Under the pieces are notes generated by a model. It saw nothing but the letters and a program-made list of their open reading frames with translations, did no database searches and was not told the DNA's origin. From a virus, in the IMG/VR virus record IMGVR_UViG_3300006805_000201, positions 1 through 20,931 of that record: a stretch of DNA of 20,931 bases; one strand, 5' to 3'. A program made the translations under genes and the position numbers. This document shows, in pieces, positions 6,912 to 12,217 of the stretch (positions within the stretch are counted from its first letter, which is position 1; each line of letters opens with the position of its first letter).

Positions 6912-7339
6912 TGCCTGTGGTTACTCTCGCGCTAGAGGGTAATGTACCCAGCAAGAAAAACCAGCGCATAAATACCAAAGACGGCTTATCATTTGCCAGC
7001 AAAGCATTCACTGACTGGCAAGATACCGCTTTAATCGCGGTCCGCCACCAAACTCGCCACCGTTTTCTAGTACCAGTGCAAATTGAGGTGATTATATATT
7101 TTGCGACATTAGGAAAAGCTGACGTAGACAATAGACTAACCAGCATTTTGGATATGTTGACAGAGGCATTAGTGCTTAAAGATGATAAATGGGAAAACGT
7201 ACCGCTTATGAAAGTTGAGGCGGCATATCGCCCCAAAGCGCCCGGCGCATTCATACGCATAGAGGAATTGCCAGCTGATTTTTTTGGTGCTGAATATGAG
7301 GCAGCGGCAGCCAAACGCGACAAGCGGAAACGGAAGTAA
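6911..7339 (+). CDS. rusA-like: RusA-family Holliday-junction resolvase
   Basis: A 142-residue endonuclease that cuts four-way DNA junctions, of RusA length. Key family features: N-terminal Pro-Ser-Lys-Lys-Asn-Gln-Arg (13-19), the acidic motif Asp71-Val-Asp73-Asn-Arg-Leu followed by Leu-Asp-Met-Leu, and Asp91-Asp92-Lys-Trp. These match the metal-binding Asp residues of RusA. The C-terminus is strongly basic. Its ATG overlaps the previous stop (TAATG), so it is coupled to the fibre gene. In phages such enzymes clear branched DNA before or during packaging (family knowledge). The place is unusual: between fibre genes and the portal rather than among replication genes. Confidence 0.85.
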   Translation: MPVVTLALEGNVPSKKNQRINTKDGLSFASKAFTDWQDTALIAVRHQTRHRFLVPVQIEVIIYFATLGKADVDNRLTSILDMLTEALVLKDDKWENVPLMKVEAAYRPKAPGAFIRIEELPADFFGAEYEAAAAKRDKRKRK

Positions 7340-7343
7340 AGCA

Positions 7344-7418
7344 CTTATGTTACAATTACAATATCTGGTATAATAATAACCAATAACAACTACGCTGACG
7401 GTTGCGGTAAAACTGGCT
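7344..7418 (+). repeat. Duplicated promoter/leader element, copy 1 (portal)
   Basis: Two blocks match copy 2 at 12134-12188. Block A (7344-7365) runs from CTTATGTTACAAT to CAATATC. Block B (7392-7418) is identical over 27 bases: it begins ACGCTGACGG and ends TAAAACTGGCT. In this copy the -10 of block A is TACAAT rather than TATAAT, and the 26-base stretch between the blocks (5 bases in copy 2) carries a fresh extended -10. Confidence 0.75.
7366..7374 (+). promoter_or_regulatory. Extended -10 promoter for the portal unit
   Basis: TGGTATAAT is an extended -10; the predicted start is 7381, giving a 51-base leader that contains the 27-base shared box and the AAAAGGA ribosome-binding site. A second, weaker extended -10, TGTTACAAT, lies at 7348-7356. 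Confidence 0.65.
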
Positions 7419-7431
7419 TAAAAGGACAGAG

Positions 7432-8778
7432 ATGAACCCACAGCCAGCAGAAAACCCAATGGAAACCAAAGCACTCGCCTTAGCCCAAACGCTACTGGCT
7501 AAACTCGCTATGTGTGAGCCAAAGGTGCAGGACAAATACGACTACTACAACGCGGATAATGACATCCGTGATTTTGGCATCTCAACACCTATCCGCATGC
7601 GAAACATTACACCCGGCATTGGCTGGGCAAGTCGCGCAATTAACACCCTCTCTGATCGCGTTGTATTCGATGGCTTTGCCAAAGATACATTTGGCTTGAA
7701 TGCTTACCTAGAGGCTATTAACGGCTACCGCATATTTTCTGACGTAAAGCATGACGCATTTATTGGCGGTTGCTCATTTGTGGCTATTGGCGATGATGAG
7801 GATACTGATAGAAAAGTCCTAGTGCCATTCACTGCTGGTGAGGCTACCGGCGTGGTTGATCAAACGACTGGACTGCTCAAATACGGCTTGGGCGTTATGC
7901 GCTGGGCAGAGCCACAGCCTAAAAAGCGTGGTATTCGCTTTGCGCCTGCTGACTACATTGTATTCACACCTGTATTTACCGCCACATTTATAAACCGCGA
8001 GCTAGTTGAAATCACACCTAACCCAACAGGGCGCACATTATTGCACCCAATCACCCACCGCGCAAGCTCTAACCGCCCTCTAGGTAAGTCGCGCCTTAGC
8101 AATACGGTCCGCCGCATCATCCAAGAGGTTGGACGGCTCAAACGCCGTGAGGAAATTGCTGAGGAGTTTTATGCATTGCCACAGCGCTACATTACCGGCT
8201 TGGCTGAGGGTGCTAAAAAAGATAGCACGCTCGATAGTGCCATTGGTAAAGTCTGGGCAATTACTAAGGATGAGGATGGCGATGCACCTACTGTTGGTCA
8301 GCTCGCTCAGATGTCCATTGATCAGTTTGAAACATCCAAAAAGGATAAGGCGCGTGATTTCTGTGCTGAAACTGCCCTTACACTACGCAACCTAGGATAC
8401 GAAACCAGCAACCCATCAAGCTCAGAAAGCCTAGTAGCAATGTCAGATGACCTGTTATTGGAGGCAAGCAACGCCCAAGAGGAAATGGGCAGGCAGATCA
8501 AAGAAATCTGTATTACATTGCGCCTTGCACTTGATGACAATAGCAACATCCCTGACGCTTTGCGCGAGGTTGTACCAGCATGGAAACCGATATTTCAGGT
8601 TGATGTGGGCGCAACTGGTGATGCTATGTTCAAACTCAGTCAGGTATTCCCAGAGCTTATTGGCACAGTTGCCGGCTACCGCATGATGGGTATTGGTATC
8701 CGTGAGGCTGAGGAATTAGCCAAGAGGCGAGCCGCCAGCACATCTGGCTCAGTATTTAATGCCGGAGGAGGTCAGTAA
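7432..8778 (+). CDS. Portal protein, SPP1 gp6-like
   Basis: A 448-residue protein of normal portal length. It would form the dodecameric ring at the capsid vertex through which DNA is packaged. The N-terminal part has a Tyr/Asp/Asn-rich stretch (about 37-48), a Pro-Gly-Ile-Gly-Trp-Ala motif (about 61-66) and Ser-Asp-Arg-Val-Val-Phe-Asp-Gly. Then follow a His-Asp-Ala-Phe-Ile-Gly-Gly-Cys-Ser-Phe core and, in the C-terminal half, Pro-Gln-Arg-Tyr-Ile and long helices. This is the layout of SPP1 gp6/actinophage-type portals. Ribosome-binding site AAAAGGA. It is coupled to the connector gene that follows. Unusually, the portal lies about 5 kb downstream of the capsid gene, after the fibre cassette. 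Confidence 0.8.
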   Translation: MNPQPAENPMETKALALAQTLLAKLAMCEPKVQDKYDYYNADNDIRDFGISTPIRMRNITPGIGWASRAINTLSDRVVFDGFAKDTFGLNAYLEAINGYRIFSDVKHDAFIGGCSFVAIGDDEDTDRKVLVPFTAGEATGVVDQTTGLLKYGLGVMRWAEPQPKKRGIRFAPADYIVFTPVFTATFINRELVEITPNPTGRTLLHPITHRASSNRPLGKSRLSNTVRRIIQEVGRLKRREEIAEEFYALPQRYITGLAEGAKKDSTLDSAIGKVWAITKDEDGDAPTVGQLAQMSIDQFETSKKDKARDFCAETALTLRNLGYETSNPSSSESLVAMSDDLLLEASNAQEEMGRQIKEICITLRLALDDNSNIPDALREVVPAWKPIFQVDVGATGDAMFKLSQVFPELIGTVAGYRMMGIGIREAEELAKRRAASTSGSVFNAGGGQ

Positions 8779-9221
8779 TGGCAGGCGTAACCACACCAGT
8801 AACCAAACCTGATGCATATGCTAATGCATCTGATCTAACCGCCTACTGGAAAGCACCCACTGACGCTAACCGCGCCAACTACATGCTCAAAATGTCCAGC
8901 AACCGCTTGCGCCAGATTGCCACAGATGTTGGTGTTGATCTTGATGCCAAAGTAAATGCTGATATTGTCTATTTCTTAAACGTGCAGTCAGTCGTTATGG
9001 AGGCTACCAAGCGAGCGTTGCAAGCGCCTACTGATCAACAGCCTACTGAAAGCTATGGGCAAACAGCCGGTCCATACAGTGAGAACTTTAAATACAGCAA
9101 CCCTGCTGGTGATTTATTCTTTAAAAAGGCAGAGCTGGGGCTACTTAACCTATATGGTCAGCAATCCATGTACGGTATTAGCACCTCTCAGACAGATATT
9201 TATAGTGGGTATAGCAGTTAG
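8778..9221 (+). CDS. Head-tail connector (Gp19/Gp15/Gp42-like)
   Basis: A 147-residue protein whose ATG overlaps the portal stop. The N-terminal half is helical (Leu-x3-Trp, then Arg-Leu-Arg-Gln-Ile), followed by a helix with Asn-Val-Gln-Ser-Val-Val-Met-Glu-Ala. A beta-hairpin-like segment Ser-Tyr-Gly-Gln-Thr-Ala-Gly-Pro-Tyr-Ser-Glu and the sequence Ser-Asn-Pro-Ala-Gly-Asp-Leu-Phe-Phe-Lys-Lys-Ala-Glu follow. This last pattern is characteristic of the Gp19/Gp15/Gp42 adaptor family that docks under the portal. The stopper and tail-terminator partners usually found directly after it are instead at 71-761. Confidence 0.75.
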   Translation: MAGVTTPVTKPDAYANASDLTAYWKAPTDANRANYMLKMSSNRLRQIATDVGVDLDAKVNADIVYFLNVQSVVMEATKRALQAPTDQQPTESYGQTAGPYSENFKYSNPAGDLFFKKAELGLLNLYGQQSMYGISTSQTDIYSGYSS

Positions 9222-9229
9222 GCGTTGCA

Positions 9230-9541
9230 ATGGTGGAATACTTTGCCGCAACAGCGCCAGCAAATGACCCTGTAAGTTTTTACTTTACTCAGGGCGTGCT
9301 AGGCGTTACCGTTATAGTATTAGCGTTAGTCATCCGCTTTTTATTCAGCTACTACACTAAAAAGGTTGATGAAAAAGATGCTGAGATCAAAGCACTGAAC
9401 ATTGCAATGCTGACCAATGAGCGCACACACACGGTTGATTACCGTGAGATGGCTAAGAATGATCAAACAGTGTTGTTAGGAAATGCACAGGCACAGGAGC
9501 TATTAGCGAGTAAAATAGAGGCTGTAAAAGGTAGGCGATAA
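9230..9541 (+). CDS. Small single-pass membrane protein with coiled coil
   Basis: A 103-residue protein. The N-terminal 20 residues are polar, residues about 21-42 form one hydrophobic span (Val-Leu-Gly-Val-Thr-Val-Ile-Val-Leu-Ala-Leu-Val), and the rest is a charged, probably coiled-coil helix with a basic end. The topology (N-out, C-in, by the positive-inside rule) resembles small holin-like or accessory membrane proteins of phages, but no family is certain. It has no strong ribosome-binding site and lies 8 bases after the connector stop. A dedicated holin is probably the gene at 19457, so this may act elsewhere, for example at the membrane during infection. Confidence 0.6.
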   Translation: MVEYFAATAPANDPVSFYFTQGVLGVTVIVLALVIRFLFSYYTKKVDEKDAEIKALNIAMLTNERTHTVDYREMAKNDQTVLLGNAQAQELLASKIEAVKGRR

Positions 9542-9543
9542 CT

Positions 9544-9774
9544 ATGAGCTGGTTTAAGCGAAAAGATAGAGAGATACCCATTGTGGTGCAGCCACCTGTT
9601 GTGAACCGCGTAGAGATCGAGTTACACAAGGGCGCGAGCGAGCAAGCCGCCAAAAAAGCGGATGCTGTTAATCAACACGTTAAGGATTTATTGGTTGAAA
9701 ATGGCTTTACGCTTAAAATAGCTATAGCGGCTGGCGCACAAATACGACATTCAAAGCAAGGTGGAAAAAAGTAA
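9544..9774 (+). CDS. Unknown 76-residue basic protein
   Basis: I do not recognise this protein. It starts Met-Ser-Trp-Phe-Lys-Arg-Lys, a basic/aromatic N-terminus of a type seen in membrane-peripheral peptides. It has a short strand (Val-Glu-Ile-Glu-Leu), a helix rich in Ala/Lys, a hydrophobic stretch Leu-Lys-Ile-Ala-Ile-Ala-Ala-Gly-Ala, and a Lys-rich end. No cysteine is present. It lies 2 bases after the stop of the upstream membrane protein and ends just before the start of the next one, so the three are probably one functional group. Confidence 0.5.
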   Translation: MSWFKRKDREIPIVVQPPVVNRVEIELHKGASEQAAKKADAVNQHVKDLLVENGFTLKIAIAAGAQIRHSKQGGKK

Positions 9775-9775
9775 C

Positions 9776-10171
9776 ATGGATATTCAAATATTAGCATCAC
9801 TACTACTAATAGGTAGGCTCATATCAGAGGGCTTTATTATTGCCGTACTCAGGAAACAGTGGCGTATACGCAAAACCGCCATACATCCGCGCCTAAGAGC
9901 ATTACGGCGCGTTTTAACGCTATTAGCTGTGCTGGTGTTCATTGGTAACATTTACCCATTGCTTTTGGATGCATACACCCTTTATGATAGCGCGGTCCGC
10001 ACCTCTCAAACGGTCAACCTAGTGGGCGTGTTCTATTCGCTTGATAATAACCTTACATTTATGCTTGCCTCAATCCTGATATGGACGCTATACAAGCTCT
10101 CAGACGTAGTTATTGAAGTGGCTGAATTGATCACTGGCAAACCAATAAACGATTTGCCCAAGCGAAAATAG
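9776..10171 (+). CDS. Small three-span membrane protein
   Basis: A 131-residue membrane protein with likely spans at residues 4-24, 46-66 and 92-116, a strongly basic loop between the first two (Arg-Lys-Gln-Trp-Arg-Ile-Arg-Lys) and a basic tail. I chose ATG 9776, preceded by AAGGTGG at about 9758-9764; a GTG at 9761 would add five residues but overlaps the upstream gene. No family is recognised. A membrane protein in the neck/tail gene block is unusual for a virion gene. It could be a superinfection-exclusion or envelope-interaction factor, or a lysis accessory; the sequence does not decide. Confidence 0.55.
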   Translation: MDIQILASLLLIGRLISEGFIIAVLRKQWRIRKTAIHPRLRALRRVLTLLAVLVFIGNIYPLLLDAYTLYDSAVRTSQTVNLVGVFYSLDNNLTFMLASILIWTLYKLSDVVIEVAELITGKPINDLPKRK

Positions 10172-10180
10172 TGCTATAAT
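10172..10180 (+). promoter_or_regulatory. Extended -10 promoter for the tail-tube gene
   Basis: TGCTATAAT overlaps the stop of the preceding gene. The predicted start is 10187, leaving a 60-base leader, the longest simple leader here. The terminator at 10829 closes this one-gene unit, which suits an abundant structural protein made separately. Confidence 0.7.
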
Positions 10181-10246
10181 CAAAACATAAGCAGAGCTAA
10201 CCCTAGTGGCGTGTTGTGCTAACAATCCTCAACAGGAAATACTATC

Positions 10247-10810
10247 ATGGTAAATGACGCAACAAAAGTATCATTTGGTAAACCTAAAGCCACTGGCGCT
10301 GTTTTTGTAGCACCTTATGGCACAGCCTTACCTACCACAGCTTGGGCAACTTTGAATGCTGCATTCAAAAACCTTGGCTATGTTAGCGAGGACGGTTTAG
10401 TAAATGGCGTTGAAACCGATGTAGAGGACGTAAACGCTTGGGGCGGTGATCTGGTTCTATCAGGTCAAACCACTTTCAAGGAAATGTTTACCGTCAATCT
10501 GCTCGAAACCAACGCGGATGCTTTGAAAACGTATTATGGCACTGATAATGTTGTGGTTGAAGGCAACGGTTCAATTACCGTTACTCAATCAAGCGATGTA
10601 CTGCCAAACGTTAGTGTAGTATTTGAGATGGTTATGACTGGTGGACGTATCCGCCGTATAGTCGTGCCAAACGCTCAGATCACTGACCGCAGCGGTGAGA
10701 TCACCTATGTTGATGGCGAGGCTGTAACATACCCAGCGGTATTTGTAGCTTACCCAGACGCAAACGGCGACACTCACAAAGAGTACATTGCAACAGCAGC
10801 ATCAAGCTAG
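10247..10810 (+). CDS. Major tail tube protein
   Basis: A 187-residue protein of typical size for the siphovirus tail tube. Features that fit are Gly-Ala-Val-Phe-Val-Ala-Pro-Tyr-Gly-Thr-Ala-Leu-Pro (about 17-29), Leu-Gly-Tyr-Val-Ser-Glu-Asp-Gly-Leu (about 43-51), Ala-Trp-Gly-Gly-Asp (about 64-68) and a C-terminal half of strands (Ile-Arg-Arg-Ile-Val-Val-Pro). This pattern is common in tail tube proteins of phages of Gram-positive bacteria. It would stack in rings around the tape measure. It has its own promoter and terminator, and the tail-assembly chaperone gene follows, the usual order. Confidence 0.8.
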   Translation: MVNDATKVSFGKPKATGAVFVAPYGTALPTTAWATLNAAFKNLGYVSEDGLVNGVETDVEDVNAWGGDLVLSGQTTFKEMFTVNLLETNADALKTYYGTDNVVVEGNGSITVTQSSDVLPNVSVVFEMVMTGGRIRRIVVPNAQITDRSGEITYVDGEAVTYPAVFVAYPDANGDTHKEYIATAASS

Positions 10811-10828
10811 TAGCAATACGGCAGAATG

Positions 10829-10855
10829 CGCCCGGTCCTAGTGCCGGGCGTTTTT
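10829..10855 (+). terminator. Intrinsic terminator after the tail-tube gene
   Basis: CGCCCGG (10829-10835) pairs with CCGGGCG (10844-10850) across an 8-base loop, followed by TTTTT (10851-10855). The stem is GC-rich and perfect. Confidence 0.9.
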
Positions 10856-10860
10856 GTTTA

Positions 10861-10869
10861 TGTTATAAT
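10861..10869 (+). promoter_or_regulatory. Extended -10 promoter for the chaperone gene
   Basis: TGTTATAAT; predicted start 10876. The leader of about 29 bases includes the ribosome-binding site TTGGAG before the ATG at 10905. Confidence 0.65.
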
Positions 10870-10904
10870 TCTAAGTACGATAAATTAAGGATTGGAGTAA
10901 TCTT

Positions 10905-11228
10905 ATGGCTGAAAAAAGCACTGTAAAAGAAATTGAATTAGACGGTTATACATTCACAGTTGATACTGACCTGCTGGATGACGTTGACGCATTTGAGCTT
11001 ATTGATCGCATCGAAAACAAAGGGCAAGTTGTTGCCGTTGTGCCGTTGCTGACATTCCTGATTGGCTCAAAAGGCTATGATGATATGAAAGCTCACTTTG
11101 CTGACACTGACCGCAAAGACTACATTGCCAAGCACCCAGAGGCTACTGACTACAAGGGCAAGTTTCGTGTTAGCAAACTGTCTGAGGTGTACCAAAAAAT
11201 CATTGAGAACTTTGACCCAAAAGGCTAA
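10905..11228 (+). CDS. Tail-assembly chaperone, short (G-like) form
   Basis: A 107-residue acidic protein directly after the tail tube gene. Such proteins bind the tape measure during tail assembly but are absent from the finished virion. Strand-like Tyr-Thr-Phe-Thr-Val-Asp-Thr-Asp-Leu-Leu, a helical middle (Phe-Glu-Leu-Ile-Asp-Arg) and Leu-Leu-Thr-Phe-Leu-Ile-Gly fit the known type. The last sense codons CCA AAA GGC before TAA hold the slippery heptamer CCCAAAA, and a second reading frame (-1) stays open for 136 codons beyond it. This is the gene layout of lambda G/GT and its many relatives. Confidence 0.85.
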   Translation: MAEKSTVKEIELDGYTFTVDTDLLDDVDAFELIDRIENKGQVVAVVPLLTFLIGSKGYDDMKAHFADTDRKDYIAKHPEATDYKGKFRVSKLSEVYQKIIENFDPKG

Positions 11229-11269
11229 CTCTAATACGGATACGCTGGCAGTATCCCGATGAATTAGAG
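11216..11269 (+). other. Programmed -1 ribosomal frameshift element
   Basis: The slippery heptamer CCCAAAA (11216-11222) is in the correct frame (C CCA AAA). After a 6-base spacer that includes the zero-frame TAA, a nested hairpin follows. The outer stem is CTCTAAT (11229-11235) with ATTAGAG (11263-11269). The inner stem is GGATAC (11238-11243) with GTATCC (11251-11256) around a 7-base loop. Heptamer, spacing and downstream structure are all canonical. Confidence 0.85.
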
Positions 11270-11632
11270 GCAGATTTTCAGCAGTATTATGGCTTAGACA
11301 TCGCGGCGCTTAAACCAGCTAGGGCAGCGCGGTTGCTGTTTCAGTTGCCGCGATCATGCCGCGTATCCTGTGCCTTTGAACCAGCAAACCAATGGGGCTG
11401 GGATGAGGTATTTGCTAACAAGACAAACCACCTATTAGAACTGCTACTGTGGCAAGCCGGCACACCAACCAAAAAGGGTGAGCGAGCAAGGCACAAAGCC
11501 AACAAACCTAAGCCGTTTATGCCTGACTTTATGCGCCATTCAGAAAAGGGTACTGGCATGAATGAGAGTGTTGAGGCAATGACCGTTGATGATGTTAAGA
11601 GCTGGCTTGCTGTACCGCGTTCTGGCTCATAA
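11216..11632 (+). CDS. Tail-assembly chaperone, frameshift extension (T-like part)
   Basis: This frame has no plausible start of its own near its beginning. It is entered by a -1 slip at CCCAAAA, giving a predicted 242-residue fusion: 106 residues from the upstream frame and 136 from here. The extension begins Arg-Leu-Thr-Leu-Ile-Arg-Ile-Arg-Trp-Gln-Tyr-Pro-Asp-Glu-Leu, contains Tyr-Tyr-Gly-Leu-Asp and Leu-Lys-Pro-Ala-Arg-Ala-Ala-Arg-Leu-Leu (helical, typical of the second part of actinophage-type chaperones) and ends in a Lys-rich linker and a short helix. A TTG at 11333 could only start a truncated version. The fusion would be a minor product bridging tube subunits and tape measure, as gpGT does in lambda. 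Confidence 0.8.
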   Translation, partial: PKRLTLIRIRWQYPDELEADFQQYYGLDIAALKPARAARLLFQLPRSCRVSCAFEPANQWGWDEVFANKTNHLLELLLWQAGTPTKKGERARHKANKPKPFMPDFMRHSEKGTGMNESVEAMTVDDVKSWLAVPRSGS

Positions 11633-11838
11633 AAGCACTCCCCTACCACTCCCCCGACCCTAAATTAGTACAAAAAGCGAACATTGCAATTAACAGGGGT
11701 GGCGACCACTCCCCTGCCCTACCGAAACACAATTTTGACAGGCTCGCAAGGTGTTGGCGGTTTTTTCAGGCGACACCCTAGGCAGAGCAGGGGAGTGTGC
11801 TTATGTTAATCACTATACGCATGAGCTATACTAAGCAT
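11633..11838 (+). ncRNA. Structured non-coding gap with CACTCCCC repeats
   Basis: This 206-base gap is the longest apparently non-coding stretch of the tail region. It holds CACTCCCC(T/C) at 11636-11644, 11647-11655 and 11707-11715, and a reverse copy GGGGAGTG at 11790-11797. CACTCCCCTGC (11707-11717) is an 11-base perfect inverted repeat of GCAGGGGAGTG (11787-11797). The same segment can instead pair locally with CAGGGGTGG (11694-11702), so two exclusive folds are possible. An inner stem, GGTGTTG (11750-11756) with CGACACC (11771-11777), encloses a loop with a T6 run. It could be a regulatory leader, a phage small RNA or a cluster of protein-binding sites. Function unknown. Confidence 0.5.
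11827..11832 (+). promoter_or_regulatory. -10 box giving a leaderless start
   Basis: TATACT ends at 11832; seven bases on is 11839, exactly the A of the ATG. It lacks the TG extension present in most other promoters here. No ribosome-binding site precedes the ATG. Confidence 0.5.
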
Positions 11839-12126
11839 ATGAGCAAAGATGTATCGTTTTCATTAGACCCAGCAGGTGGTCAGGACATACTTGTAAATCT
11901 TGCCGCGGCAACCATAAAAGAGCGTGGGCAAGCCATTGCAGCGCGAGCGCAGAGCATGGCATCTAGCATGTCCAGCGACCCACCTGACATCACCATCACA
12001 TCAGCACCCGGCACTATTAAGCGTGGTGTTCGCGCCATTGCTACTATTCGCGCAACTGGTAAAAACGCGCATCAAAATTACATTGGGCATCAGGTATTAG
12101 CGAAAGCCAAAGACGCTGGGCGATAA
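11839..12126 (+). CDS. gp10-like neck / tail-completion protein, leaderless
   Basis: A 95-residue, Ala-rich protein. It opens with a helix-like region containing Ala-Ala-Ala-Thr-Ile-Lys-Glu-Arg-Gly-Gln-Ala-Ile-Ala-Ala-Arg-Ala (about 24-39), then a Pro-rich turn and two strands (Ile-Thr-Ile-Thr, Arg-Ala-Ile-Ala-Thr-Ile-Arg-Ala), and ends with a basic helix. This is the general plan of HK97 gp10-like neck proteins of phages of Gram-positive bacteria. In-frame starts also exist at 11797 (GTG), 11803 and 11821; I chose 11839 because the -10 box predicts transcription starting there. It would normally lie beside the stopper and terminator genes; here it sits alone before the tape measure. Confidence 0.5.
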   Translation: MSKDVSFSLDPAGGQDILVNLAAATIKERGQAIAARAQSMASSMSSDPPDITITSAPGTIKRGVRAIATIRATGKNAHQNYIGHQVLAKAKDAGR

Positions 12127-12133
12127 GTAACAG

Positions 12134-12188
12134 CTTATGTTATAATTTACAATATCAAACCACGCTGACGGTTGCGGTAAAACTGGCT
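12134..12188 (+). repeat. Duplicated promoter/leader element, copy 2 (tape measure)
   Basis: Block A (12134-12156) runs from CTTATGTTATAAT to CAATATC, and block B (12162-12188) is 27 bases identical to 7392-7418. Only 5 bases separate the blocks here. The position relative to a structural gene start is the same as in copy 1. Confidence 0.75.
12138..12146 (+). promoter_or_regulatory. Extended -10 promoter for the tape-measure unit
   Basis: TGTTATAAT; predicted start 12153. The leader of 65 bases contains the shared 27-base box. The AAAAGG-like ribosome-binding site (about 12192-12197) is about 20 bases from the ATG, unusually far. Confidence 0.65.
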
Positions 12189-12217
12189 AATAAAAGGCAA
12201 AGAAACGCAACCAAACC

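Noticed and set aside
9761-9775. GTG 9761 as the start of the three-span membrane protein
   Set aside because: It overlaps the upstream gene and its AAGGTGG would then lie inside the start region. ATG 9776 is better placed behind that ribosome-binding site.
11333-11632. A separate gene starting at TTG 11333
   Set aside because: The frame is open back to 11216, protein-like sequence continues upstream of the TTG, and no ribosome-binding site precedes it. A -1 frameshift from the upstream gene explains it better.
11694-11716. Hairpin as an intrinsic terminator after the chaperone
   Set aside because: The stem CAGGGGTGG/CCACTCCCCTG has a bulge and no T run directly after it. It is reported as part of the structured gap instead.
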